Notes: generated from the letters alone by a model not told the origin. A stretch of 64,000 bases of DNA from an uncultured Prevotella sp. (GCA_934196725.1 CAKPWR010000004.1:6224-70223), one strand, 5' to 3'. Counted from the first letter of the stretch, positions 43,931 through 52,625 are shown. Numbers and translations: made by a program.

Positions 43931-44777
43931 ATAAGTTGCAAAATGGCATTTCTCGTTTCTGGTCCACCTTTTTGGTCCACCTTTTTGGTCCACCTTTTTA
44001 TTTTCTGGTCCACCTTCTTCTCCGCCTTTTCCATCTTGTTATCTCTTTTCAGCTCCACTTTTATATCAGCTATTGCAATATCTTCTTCCATTGATTTCCT
44101 GTATTCAAGAATCTCGTTTCTCAGGTTTTGCGTGTGCTCTTTCAGCATGAATTTCTGGAAGGGTGCCATTGCTTCTTTTTCTCTCGATTCATTGAGGGCT
44201 TCTATATACTGCGCCTTATCCTCTTTGATGATTTTAGCAGGCACCAGTCCGAACTCAAATTGCAGGTGGTTCATGATGAGGCGCGACATTCTGCCGTTGC
44301 CATCCACCCATGGGTGAATAGTAACGAGAATGTTGTGGGCATCGAAGCTCAGCAGGTAGGCATCTATGGCGTTGGGGCTTTTGATGAGCGCTTCTCTTCG
44401 CTGGTTGATGTGGTTGCAGAGTTCTTCCAGTTTCATCGGAACTTTGCGGTAGTCCATGTAGGAGCGGCCGCCTGCTCCTGCCGTAACGCCAACAAGGCGC
44501 AGGTCACCCTTTGATGAGTCGAATTCGCCCATCAATGTACTGTAATGGCTGCCCGTATTTCTCATCACCAGGGCGGAGAGGTTCTTGAGCATTTCCACGG
44601 TGAATGGCTTATGTTCTCTTGCCCATCTGATGGATTGTTCGTAAGCTCTCTTCAGGTCGAGGTTCATGAGTTGTTCCACCATCGGTTTGCCTTTAGCCGT
44701 GATGCCTTCGTCGAAGAGAAGTTGATTCTCTATCTCGGTTACGGTGGAGCCTTCGATGGCGGTGGAGTGGGTGATGA
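43931..44777 (-). pseudogene. Truncated fic copy
   Basis: An 847-bp near-identical copy of 35079-35925 in the intact fic gene, with no net length change. It keeps the inhibitory STAIEG and catalytic HPWVDGNGRMSR codons but lacks the first 40 or so codons and the whole C-terminal winged helix. No start codon lies between an upstream in-frame TAG and the internal ATG at 44682. The repeat-rich linker has changed to several KKVDQK-type units. A 253-aa product from the internal ATG would lack the inhibitory helix, so toxic expression is conceivable but unsupported. Confidence 0.85.
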
Positions 44778-44994
44778 CGTCTGTTTTTGTGGATGAAATA
44801 GATTTCGTATCTAGTTCGATGAAGTTCTACACTCAATAGTCCGACCAGACAATAATACAACAGAACTTCGGAGGATGAGAATGCGCCTAGCTATAGGCGT
44901 ACCCCTTCCTTTCGTTTCTGTTGTTCTTTGCGTGGGATGATTATCCGCATAATCCGTTAAATTTCAGCGTTCTCTGCCATTTTCTAGCATTTTT

Positions 44995-45026
44995 CTTGCG
45001 AGTTCCAATCTTTCTTCGTACTTTTG
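44995..45026 (+). promoter_or_regulatory. Promoter of TA module 3
   Basis: CTTG at 44995-44998, 20 nt spacer ending CAATCTTTCTTCG, TACTTTTG at 45019-45026: the same design as the module 1 promoter. Confidence 0.75.
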
Positions 45027-45065
45027 CACCAATAAGCAATGTGGAACTTTAAAAGCGAAAGAAAT

Positions 45066-45338
45066 ATGGAGGAAAAGAAATATCATATCGAGGAATCGGA
45101 GATTGCAGGTGATAAGGTCTGTGAGCCATCGCCTGCTTATCGTTCGGCAGCATCATCTGCATCATCCGTATCATGGGATAAGGCTTACGACACCGATTCC
45201 TATCCTATGGGTCGCTCGCTGGAGCAGGTGATGGAACATTGCGCAGAAATAGACAAGCATTTGGATGACCCGAACTATGGTCATCCTGTGGATGATTTGA
45301 TTGCAAGATTAGAACAGAAGATTGCGCAATGGAGATAA
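45066..45338 (+). CDS. Antitoxin of TA module 3
   Basis: A 90-aa protein nearly identical to the module 1 antitoxin through residue 72 (HLDDPNYG), after which the last 18 residues switch to HPVDDLIARLEQKIAQWR, the version also seen in the relic at 33105-33164. It overlaps the toxin by 10 nt. The abrupt change at position 45281, with equal total length, suggests replacement of a block by recombination rather than drift. Confidence 0.75.
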   Translation: MEEKKYHIEESEIAGDKVCEPSPAYRSAASSASSVSWDKAYDTDSYPMGRSLEQVMEHCAEIDKHLDDPNYGHPVDDLIARLEQKIAQWR

Positions 45339-45667
45339 AGACTGTTGATTTGTTTGATAGCGAATTTGACAAATGTGTAGATTACGCTTTGTTGGAATTC
45401 GGCAGAAAAACAGTCCGTAAATGGATTGATAGCTTGATTGGTATTAAACACCATTTGAGGCAGATGCCAGAACGCTATCCGTTTGTGCCTGAACTGCAGA
45501 AATGGAGAAAGTATCGTGGTGCTATCATCATGAAGAACTTCAAGATTATCTATTTCTACAATGAAGAGAAAGATATCATCTGGCTAGTGGATCTCTGGGA
45601 TATGCGCCAAGACCCTCGTAAGCTGAACCTGCGAGCCAGGAGAATAGAAAGAAAGGATTATCATTAG
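45329..45667 (+). CDS. RelE/ParE-type toxin of TA module 3
   Basis: A 112-aa basic protein. The N-terminal 49 residues (from MEIKTVDLFDSEFDKCVDYA) are only distantly related to the module 1 toxin, while the last 63 residues (from YPFVPELQKWRKYRGAI) are nearly identical, including synonymous positions. The N-terminal helices of RelE/ParE toxins are usual antitoxin contacts, so this half should set partner specificity. The family call rests on the conserved C-terminal core. Confidence 0.82.
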   Translation: MEIKTVDLFDSEFDKCVDYALLEFGRKTVRKWIDSLIGIKHHLRQMPERYPFVPELQKWRKYRGAIIMKNFKIIYFYNEEKDIIWLVDLWDMRQDPRKLNLRARRIERKDYH

Positions 45668-45677
45668 AACTTTAAAT

Positions 45678-45881
45678 CCGCTAGGCGTCCTGCCGGATTT
45701 GCAATCCGGCATAAAAAATGTTCGACCATTTAGGGCATTGCGGATTTGCAATCCGCCTCACCTGGATGGGTAAAAAAAGATTTGCAATCTTGCTTGCTGC
45801 GGATTGCAAATCCGCAGATCCTAAAGAGGTTAGGTCATTTTTCGACGACGGATTTCAAATCCGTCGAAGCGCCTAACGGAT
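45678..45881. mobile_element. 200-bp palindrome-rich element with inverted ends
   Basis: The ends are imperfect inverted repeats (AATCCGCTAGGCG and CGCCTAACGGATT, one mismatch). Inside lie four palindromes built on GGATTTGCAATCC: 45692-45710, 45740-45756, 45797-45817 and 45846-45866. It contains no gene. It begins 10 nt after the module 3 toxin stop, inside a copy of the leader AACTTTAAA that opens the other TA modules. It resembles a REP/REPIN array or a non-autonomous transposon. Confidence 0.65.
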
Positions 45882-45887
45882 TGTGTT

Positions 45888-47474
45888 TTACTCACCCTCA
45901 TTCACTTCTTTCCAATCTATCAGTCCCTTCCCCTTTTCATCGAGTTCCACTGCCAGGGCGATGATCTTGCGTTTATCGGCTTTGAAGGGCTCGGTGTATC
46001 TCTTTTCCTTTATCTGGCTCTCGGCAGCAGAAATGCCGCCATTATTAGATAGCTTCAGCTCCAGGACGTAGATGAAGGAAGGAACTTCCACAATCATATC
46101 AATCCTGCCAGTGGCCAGCATCCTTTCTACTTCCACCCTAAAGCCCAAGGCTCTGAATATCGTGCTCATTATCAGCCGGTAACGCTCCTCCATATCCATG
46201 CTTGCCATCTTCTTGTTGCTGTATGGAACATCGGCTATAAGAGCCTTTAATGCCTTCTTGGCTTCAGCTGTGTTGCCGTCCTGCATCATTTTTCTGAGGA
46301 AGCTCTGCGCAGAAACCACTTCCGAATTTGACTTCATGGTCAAGGCAGGAACCACTACCCGGTATAATGCCTTGCGAACTTCAAAGTTAGGGAAGCCCAG
46401 GATGTAAACGCCCTCGTCGTAACCCTTGATGGTGAGATATCCCGACTGGTAGAGGAAGAGTTCGGCTCCGCCATTCACCACGTCCGATGTCTCCAGGGTA
46501 TCGCCCTCGATGAAACAATGGTCAAAGTATTCCATCTTCATCTCCATGTCATCCACAAATTTTGGCAATAGGGAAGTGGCGCCAGATGAAGCCCAGTAAT
46601 TTCTCAATTTGCTATCCGACAGGGCATTGATAAGACTGAACGGATTGAAAATGTCCACCATATTATCGCTGCAGAAATGATATCCGTCGTAATAGGCCGT
46701 GAGCTGCTTCAGCGTCTCCTCCGGAGTCCATCCGTTTTCTTCTCCCATAGCCTCAATCTCAGGCATGAAGTTTTCGGCAACTTCCTGCTTTGAAATACCG
46801 CAGATGGTAGCGTAGGGTGCATCAAAGCTGATGTTGCTCAGGTTGTTGAGCACGGAGAAGAGGGAGATTTGAGTGAACTTGGTGATGCCCGTGATGAAGA
46901 CGAAGCGCTCGTGCTCGTCCTCTTTTTTCAAGACGGCAAACACGGACTTGTAGATGGCTGTGCAGGCATCATGCTCTGGAGTCTTCCAGGAATGCTGCAA
47001 AGGTGAATCATATTCATCGATTAGAATAACTACCTGTTTGCCTGTCTTGTGAAATGCCGTTTCGATGATGTTCTGGAAACGGACAGCAAGGGAAACCTCC
47101 GGGCGCACCGCTACTTCATACTTCTGTTCGAGTTTATAGAAGGCGTCGTCGAGATAGGAGTTGAGTTCTTCGGGCGTTGCACCTCCGCAACTCATGTCGA
47201 GTCGAATTACGGGATAGCAGGTCCATTCTTTCTCCAACTCCATCACCTTCAATCCTTCGAAGAGCTCCTTTTCCCCCTCGAAGTAAGCCTGGAGTGTATC
47301 CACGAGAATGGATTTACCGAAGCGGCGTGGGCGGCTTAGGTAATGATAAGTCTTGTTGCTATGAGCAAGTCTCCATACCATATCAGTCTTGTCAACATAT
47401 AGGTATCCTTCTCTTCTTATTTTAGCAAAGGACTGGATACCTACCGGCAATCTTCTATCGTTCATTTCTGTCAT
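45888..47474 (-). CDS. AAA-ATPase-like/PD-(D/E)xK nuclease family protein
   Basis: A 528-aa protein with an AAA-ATPase-like N-terminal domain and a C-terminal PD-(D/E)xK_9 (DUF1703) domain. The start signature is DRRLPVGIQSF, with YVDKTDMVW after it; the phosphate-binding segment is RPRRFGKSILVDTL; the Walker-B-like part is LIDEYDSPLQ. The nuclease core reads GRIDMIVE, then YVLELKLSNNG. Function is unknown; such genes are among the most amplified in Segatella and Bacteroides. Paralogues here are 57009-58583 and the relic near 54280-54434. Confidence 0.88.
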   Translation of the reverse strand: MTEMNDRRLPVGIQSFAKIRREGYLYVDKTDMVWRLAHSNKTYHYLSRPRRFGKSILVDTLQAYFEGEKELFEGLKVMELEKEWTCYPVIRLDMSCGGATPEELNSYLDDAFYKLEQKYEVAVRPEVSLAVRFQNIIETAFHKTGKQVVILIDEYDSPLQHSWKTPEHDACTAIYKSVFAVLKKEDEHERFVFITGITKFTQISLFSVLNNLSNISFDAPYATICGISKQEVAENFMPEIEAMGEENGWTPEETLKQLTAYYDGYHFCSDNMVDIFNPFSLINALSDSKLRNYWASSGATSLLPKFVDDMEMKMEYFDHCFIEGDTLETSDVVNGGAELFLYQSGYLTIKGYDEGVYILGFPNFEVRKALYRVVVPALTMKSNSEVVSAQSFLRKMMQDGNTAEAKKALKALIADVPYSNKKMASMDMEERYRLIMSTIFRALGFRVEVERMLATGRIDMIVEVPSFIYVLELKLSNNGGISAAESQIKEKRYTEPFKADKRKIIALAVELDEKGKGLIDWKEVNEGE

Positions 47475-47533
47475 AATCAAATCTCCTATGTTTTCAGGAT
47501 AGCTTTTTGCGAGCCATCCACCTTTCTACAAAT

Positions 47534-47561
47534 TCTTTCTGCAAAGATACGACGAATATTT
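47534..47561 (-). promoter_or_regulatory. Promoter of the ATPase gene in a 28-nt shared block
   Basis: The minus strand carries TATCTTTG at 47542-47549. The 28-nt block is identical to that before fic (36048-36075). Confidence 0.75.
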
Positions 47562-47609
47562 TGATTTTGCAAGAAAAATAGGGGGATTTTCAATTTTATC
47601 GTAGTTTTA

Positions 47610-47641
47610 CTTGTGAGTACCAATCTTTCTTAGTATCTTTG
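47610..47641 (+). promoter_or_regulatory. Promoter of the patatin-like gene
   Basis: CTTG at 47610-47613, 20 nt spacer ending CAATCTTTCTTAG, TATCTTTG at 47634-47641. The spacer resembles those of TA modules 1 and 3. Confidence 0.75.
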
Positions 47642-47674
47642 CCGTGTCTGTTATTCACTTAAACATAAAGCAAT

Positions 47675-49966
47675 ATGATGGTACATAAAAGAATGACATT
47701 ATGTTTATTGTTCCTGCTCGGCTTCTTGTGGCATACGCCTATGCAAGCCCAGCATGCTTTGCAATCTCCGCAAGCTTTGCAACCTATGCATTCTTCACCT
47801 TCCCTGCATCCCCGTAAGAAGGTGGGACTCGTTTTGGGTGGAGGTGGCGCCAAGGGTGCTGCCGAAGTGGGTGTGCTCAAGGTGCTGGAAGAGGCTGGTA
47901 TCCCTATTGATTATATTGCCGGAACCAGTATCGGTGCCATCGTGGGTGGACTCTATGCCATTGGCTATGATGCTGCTGATATCGACAGTCTTTACCGCAA
48001 CCAGGATTGGCTTTTCCTGCTGAGCGACCAGGTGAAAAGGGAATCAGAGACATTCCTTTCTAAAGAAGAAAGGGAGAAATATATCGTTCATATTCCTCTT
48101 TCCAAAGAGAGGAAGGTTTCGTTGCCAACAGGTTACGTGAAGGGACAGAACATCTTTAACCTTTTCTCTAAACTCACGGTGGGTTATCATCAGGTAGATG
48201 ATTTCTCCAACCTGCCTATCCCTTACCGTTGCGTGGCAGTAGATTTGGTGGACGGAAAGGAAGTGGTGTTTTCGTCGGGTTCTTTGCCTATGGCGATGCG
48301 TGCCAGCATGTCGATACCGGGCGTGTTTGCTCCGGTAGAATGGAAAGGGAAGATGCTGGTGGATGGCGGTGCCTTGAACAATCTGCCTGTTGACGTCGCG
48401 AGGGAAATGGGAGCGGATGTGATTATCTGCGTGGATTTGAGTACCGGGTGGAAGAAGAAGGAGGAACTGAAATCGCCTTCAGCTGTTGTAGAACAGCTCA
48501 TTGGTATGATGGGGCAGACCAAATACCGGAAGAATATGGCGGAAGCCGATCTTTATATCAATCCTTCTCTGAAGGGGTTCTCGGCAGCCAGTTTCCAACC
48601 GGAAGCCATCGATACGATGATACAGAGAGGCGAACTGGCTGCCCGACAGAAGTGGGGCGAACTCCTGGATTTGAAAAAGACTATCTATGCCGATGTTCCT
48701 GATTCCATCATGCAGAATGATACATGGCAAGATTGGAAACACGGCAGGCTACAGAAACCATCGCATACAGAAGTCTACCACATAGGAAGCATCCGCATCG
48801 AGGGCATCGGTGGTGAGGAAGAAGAGTGGATTAGAAAGAAAATCGCTTTGCGGGATGATTCGGAAGTCAGTCCGGAGGAGATAGATGGTACACTCGCCAT
48901 GCTCCGGGGACTGAACATCTTTTCGCGCGTGGAATACAGACTATCGAATGATGAACCCTATGAACTGGTATTCATGCTGGAACCCAACGAGTCCAGAAGA
49001 ATCAGTGTGGGTGCACGTTTTGACACGCAGGATCTGGCGACTGTCATTGCTCAGATTTCCAACAACCAGCAGTTTTCTACCCGTCATCATTATGCCTTGA
49101 CGGGACGCATATCCCGTAATCCTTTTTTGGAGATGAAATATGCATACGGCAATCTTTTTGGAGCGAAAATAGGCTTTTCCTACCGGTTGGCTCATTATGA
49201 TTTCGACCTTTATGGTGGTAAGCATAAGCTGGATGCGTTAGAGTTCCTTTCGCATTCCCTGGCAGGATTCTATACCCGTGATATCGGCAATTTCCGATTG
49301 AATTCGGGTGTGCAGTTCGATTATTACCATTATCATTCAGATATGTTCATGCGCGGCGGAAACATCCAGTCACGTTCATCTGATCATTTTCTGAACTATT
49401 TTGCTTCTGTAACGATGGATACTTACGACCGTCGTTATTTCCCGACCCGTGGAAGTCGCATCCAGGTGCAGGGCATCCTGCATACGGATGACGGCTTGCA
49501 GTATGCCGATGGTAATCCTTTCGGTGAGGCTTCTTTCCGTGCCGAAAGTGCTTTGCGGTTGAATTCCCGGTTGTATCTGCTTCCTAAGTTGAAGAGCCGT
49601 TTTGTGTTTGGCAGTTCGATTCCTGCCATTTATCAGAATTATGCTGGAGGAGTAGCAGATGGTTACTATCTGCCTTGGCAGATGGCATGGGAAAGCGTAC
49701 AGCATGTTCATTTGCTGGAACGTAACGTGGTGACTGGTCAGCTCGGCTTCCGCTATCGGGTGAAAGGCAAGTTCTATCTTACCGCTCTGGGAGAGTATGG
49801 CAAGGAAGCCCACAAATTTTCCCATATTCTCATCGGTGATGATTTGTGGGGAGGAGCCTTGCGGGCATCCTATGATTTCGTCCTGGGTCCGGTAAGCATT
49901 CAGGTCAATTATTCCAACCTGGGTAAGAATGTAGGATTCTACATCAATGCAGGATTCGTGTTCTGA
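47675..49966 (+). CDS. Patatin-like phospholipase with outer-membrane barrel (PlpD/type Vd-like)
   Basis: A 763-aa exported protein. After a signal peptide and a short Gln/His-rich stretch, residues about 50-250 form a patatin domain: oxyanion loop GGGGAKGAAEVG, nucleophile motif GTSIG, and DGGALNN with the catalytic Asp. A POTRA-like domain follows (about 365-430), then a 16-strand-type Omp85/BamA barrel ending in GFYINAGFVF with the terminal aromatic residue. This is the plan of PlpD-like type Vd autotransporters, which expose or release a lipase. Substrate unknown. Confidence 0.9.
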   Translation: MMVHKRMTLCLLFLLGFLWHTPMQAQHALQSPQALQPMHSSPSLHPRKKVGLVLGGGGAKGAAEVGVLKVLEEAGIPIDYIAGTSIGAIVGGLYAIGYDAADIDSLYRNQDWLFLLSDQVKRESETFLSKEEREKYIVHIPLSKERKVSLPTGYVKGQNIFNLFSKLTVGYHQVDDFSNLPIPYRCVAVDLVDGKEVVFSSGSLPMAMRASMSIPGVFAPVEWKGKMLVDGGALNNLPVDVAREMGADVIICVDLSTGWKKKEELKSPSAVVEQLIGMMGQTKYRKNMAEADLYINPSLKGFSAASFQPEAIDTMIQRGELAARQKWGELLDLKKTIYADVPDSIMQNDTWQDWKHGRLQKPSHTEVYHIGSIRIEGIGGEEEEWIRKKIALRDDSEVSPEEIDGTLAMLRGLNIFSRVEYRLSNDEPYELVFMLEPNESRRISVGARFDTQDLATVIAQISNNQQFSTRHHYALTGRISRNPFLEMKYAYGNLFGAKIGFSYRLAHYDFDLYGGKHKLDALEFLSHSLAGFYTRDIGNFRLNSGVQFDYYHYHSDMFMRGGNIQSRSSDHFLNYFASVTMDTYDRRYFPTRGSRIQVQGILHTDDGLQYADGNPFGEASFRAESALRLNSRLYLLPKLKSRFVFGSSIPAIYQNYAGGVADGYYLPWQMAWESVQHVHLLERNVVTGQLGFRYRVKGKFYLTALGEYGKEAHKFSHILIGDDLWGGALRASYDFVLGPVSIQVNYSNLGKNVGFYINAGFVF

Positions 49967-50117
49967 TATCTACTGAGAGAAGAATAATTCTTTTAGTCTT
50001 GTTCATCTTTGTTGAATTTTGTTGCCAAAATTACAAAATGTTTTTTGAATAGCCATATTTTTTAGGGGAAAAACTTAAAAAAATAAGCTGGAGTCTCGCT
50101 TTTTTTGTTTTTTATCG

Positions 50118-50125
50118 TATCTTTG
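50118..50125 (+). promoter_or_regulatory. Promoter -7 element of the MATE gene
   Basis: TATCTTTG ends 6 nt before the ATG at 50132, so the message should be leaderless or nearly so. Confidence 0.65.
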
Positions 50126-50131
50126 CAACCG

Positions 50132-51487
50132 ATGAATAGAACAGACTTGACACAAGGTAGCATTTGGGGGAATATCACGACCTTTTTGTTACCTTATATT
50201 TTGGCTTATTTCCTACAGATTCTCTATGGTTTGGCCGATCTTTTCGTGATAGGTAGATATTGTGATGTAGATAGTACTACGGCAGTATCTAATGGTGCGC
50301 AGGTAATGTATTTTGTTACTTGTGTAGTCATCGGTCTGGCTATGGGTACTACTGTGAATACGGCTCATGCCATCGGTGCTAAGGATCAGCGCCGGGCTTC
50401 CCGGGTTATTGGTAATACTGCTACCATGTTCTTTACCTTGAGTATATTGCTGGCGGTGGTGTTGCTTTGTTGCCGTGATGGTATTGTCCGCCTGATGGAT
50501 ACGCCACCAGAGGCTGTGGAAGGTACCCGTGATTATCTCATGGTATGCTTTATCGGCATTCCTTTCATCATGGCTTATAATGTGATAGCCTCTATCTTCC
50601 GTGGTTTGGGCGATTCGAAGAGTCCGATGTATTTCGTGGCTGTGGCCTGTGTGGTTAACATCCTTCTCGACTTTTTCTTTATCGGATATCTGGGGTGGGG
50701 AGCCCGAGGTGCTGCATTGGGCACTACCTTATCGCAGATGTTTAGTGTGATGGTAGCCCTCATTGCCATCAGGCGTCACCGGGAAGTATTTGATGTTCAC
50801 AGACATGATTTCCGTCCAAACCGTCAGACGGTAAAAAGTATTCTGAAGATAGGTTTCCCGATAGCTATGCAGGATGGTTTCATACAGTTGGGCTTTCTTG
50901 CCATTGCCGTGATTGCCAATGGACGAGGCGTGTATGATGCCGGTGCTGTGGGCATCGTAGAGAAGTTTATCGGTCTGGTTTTTATTCTTCCTTCTGCTAT
51001 GTTGTCTACCGTTTCAGCCATCTGTTCCCAAAACTATGGTGCAGGCAATGTAGACCGTGTGCTTAAAACTTTGCGCTGTTCTCTTGTCATCATCTTTGGT
51101 TATGGCATGTTGATGATTGCCATTTGGGAGATTTTCCCGGAGGTTGCAGTGGGTATCTTTACCGATGATCCTGTTGTCGTTGAAAAAGGAGCCGTTTATC
51201 TGCAGGGATATATTTATGATTGTCTTTTTGCCGGCATTCACTTCTGCTTCTCAGGCTTGTTTACAGCCTGTGGCTATTCCATTATCTCTTTTGTTTATAA
51301 TTTCCTGTCAGTCATCCTGGTAAGAATTCCGTTGGCTTATCTTGCCTCAATGATGTATCCTGATACGCTCTATCCTATGGGTATCACTACGTGGCTCGGC
51401 TCGCTGTTCTCTGTTATCATCTGTGTGGTTGTATACCGCTGGATGGTCAAGCATCATAAGTTCAGTCATTCCATTGTTGCTTCCTGA
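50132..51487 (+). CDS. MATE family efflux transporter
   Basis: A 451-aa inner-membrane antiporter of the multidrug and toxin extrusion family with about 12 helices. It starts MNRTDLTQGSIWGNI, typical of the Bacteroidota/DinF-like group, and has two pseudo-symmetric halves; GNTATMFF and GIVEKFIGLVF fall in the expected repeat positions. The ATG at 50132 is chosen because it follows the -7 element; the earlier in-frame start lies upstream of it. Substrates (drugs, organic cations) are not predictable. It converges on the AraC gene with only 11 nt between stops. Confidence 0.92.
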   Translation: MNRTDLTQGSIWGNITTFLLPYILAYFLQILYGLADLFVIGRYCDVDSTTAVSNGAQVMYFVTCVVIGLAMGTTVNTAHAIGAKDQRRASRVIGNTATMFFTLSILLAVVLLCCRDGIVRLMDTPPEAVEGTRDYLMVCFIGIPFIMAYNVIASIFRGLGDSKSPMYFVAVACVVNILLDFFFIGYLGWGARGAALGTTLSQMFSVMVALIAIRRHREVFDVHRHDFRPNRQTVKSILKIGFPIAMQDGFIQLGFLAIAVIANGRGVYDAGAVGIVEKFIGLVFILPSAMLSTVSAICSQNYGAGNVDRVLKTLRCSLVIIFGYGMLMIAIWEIFPEVAVGIFTDDPVVVEKGAVYLQGYIYDCLFAGIHFCFSGLFTACGYSIISFVYNFLSVILVRIPLAYLASMMYPDTLYPMGITTWLGSLFSVIICVVVYRWMVKHHKFSHSIVAS

Positions 51488-51498
51488 TACAGGCAGGA

Positions 51499-52404
51499 TT
51501 ATTCTTTTAACAGCTGTCTCCTGAAAGCACTAGGAGACATTCCCGTCTTTTGTCTGAAGAGACGGGCGAAATGGTTGGGATAGCTGAAGCCCAGTTCTTC
51601 AGCTATTTCATTGATCGTTAATTCCTGACTTGCCAGCAATGATTTGGCACGGTCGATGAGTTTGGTCTGCAGGAAGGCTTGGGGGGTGATACCCATTTCG
51701 CGTCGTACGATGTCTCCAAAGTAGCTTGGGGTGAGATGAAACTGTTCTGCGCACCATGCCACGGTGGGAGGTCCCTGGGTACGTAGCTTTTTAGAGCCTT
51801 CTGATAAGTATTCATCTACCATTTTATCTAATCGTTTACCTAAATCAGAAGAATGCAGATCTTTCGTATCAAATTGCCGGTCGTAGAAACGGCGGCAGCA
51901 GGTGAGCAACTGTCCGATACCCAGTCGCAACATGTGACTGGTCAGTTCATCATCAGGAGCTTGCAGTTCTGTATAGATATTGTTGAAGCAATTGATGATG
52001 ACCCGCCGTTCGCTATCAAAAAGTTCCAAAGCCTCAGCCACTTTGTATTCGAAGAAATTGAACATATAAAAGTCACGTCCCAATCCTGTGCCATTGAGCT
52101 GTTCAGGCCGGAAAGCGAGCATCCAGCCATGCGGTTTTACCCGACTGTCCAGATTCATAGATACCACATCTCCAGGTTTCATGGTGAACATGGTTCCACC
52201 GCGGTATCTCATGCAGGTATCATGCAGAACCAATTCTCCGAAATCCACTTCCATCAGTACTACACAATACATGCAGAAGTCGGTAGGCTCGAATAGAGAG
52301 AGGTCGGCATCCTGCAACCTTGCCACGCTCACTTGTGGGTGATAGGTGGGTTGATGGAAATAATGATTGAACTGTTCTATGTTTTCTACTCTAATATGTT
52401 CCAT
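51499..52404 (-). CDS. AraC family transcriptional regulator
   Basis: A 301-aa regulator. The N-terminal region (about 1-165) is a cupin-like sensor (MRYRGGTMFTMKPGDVVSM). The two HTH motifs of the AraC domain are in the last 100 residues: PTVAWCAEQFHLTPSYFGDI and INEIAEELGFSYPNHFARLF. I use the ATG at 52404, just after its promoter (minus-strand TATATTTG, 52426-52433). It is divergent from the tryptophanase gene, with GGTAGAT repeats between, so it may control tnaA, itself or the MATE pump. Confidence 0.92.
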   Translation of the reverse strand: MEHIRVENIEQFNHYFHQPTYHPQVSVARLQDADLSLFEPTDFCMYCVVLMEVDFGELVLHDTCMRYRGGTMFTMKPGDVVSMNLDSRVKPHGWMLAFRPEQLNGTGLGRDFYMFNFFEYKVAEALELFDSERRVIINCFNNIYTELQAPDDELTSHMLRLGIGQLLTCCRRFYDRQFDTKDLHSSDLGKRLDKMVDEYLSEGSKKLRTQGPPTVAWCAEQFHLTPSYFGDIVRREMGITPQAFLQTKLIDRAKSLLASQELTINEIAEELGFSYPNHFARLFRQKTGMSPSAFRRQLLKE

Positions 52405-52425
52405 AACTAAAATGTAATTTTGGTA

Positions 52426-52433
52426 CAAATATA
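52426..52433 (-). promoter_or_regulatory. Promoter -7 element of the AraC gene
   Basis: The minus strand reads TATATTTG, 21 nt before the ATG at 52404. Confidence 0.6.
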
Positions 52434-52456
52434 CGATAATTATTGGTATTTCCAAT

Positions 52457-52510
52457 AAAAATGGTAGATAAAAATGGTAGATTTAAGATTAATCATTAAA
52501 AAAGGTAGAT
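52457..52510. repeat. Direct GGTAGAT repeats in the AraC-tnaA intergenic region
   Basis: A perfect 13-bp tandem duplication of AAAAATGGTAGAT (52457-52469, 52470-52482) and a third near-copy at 52498-52510. They lie upstream of both divergent promoters and are candidate AraC-regulator sites. Confidence 0.6.
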
Positions 52511-52551
52511 AAAACCGAAAAATATATCCTTTTAGTTGTACTCCTTTTCTA

Positions 52552-52559
52552 TATTTTTG
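52552..52559 (+). promoter_or_regulatory. tnaA promoter -7 element
   Basis: TATTTTTG; the 5' UTR to the ATG at 52626 is about 60 nt. No tnaC-like leader peptide with a key Trp codon is seen. Confidence 0.55.
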
Positions 52560-52625
52560 CATTTGAGTTGTGAAGAATAGGATTCAAAAGCAACAAATAA
52601 CAATCAATACTTAAAAATATAACAA

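Noticed and set aside
43931-44682. An intact second Fic gene from the ATG at 44682
   Set aside because: The homologous region begins upstream without a start codon, both ends are lost relative to the full gene, and no promoter is seen.
40964-45065. Longer antitoxin starts at 40964 and 45039 (MWNFKSERN...)
   Set aside because: The matching place in module 2 carries a stop codon instead of ATG, while MEEKK starts are present in all three intact modules.
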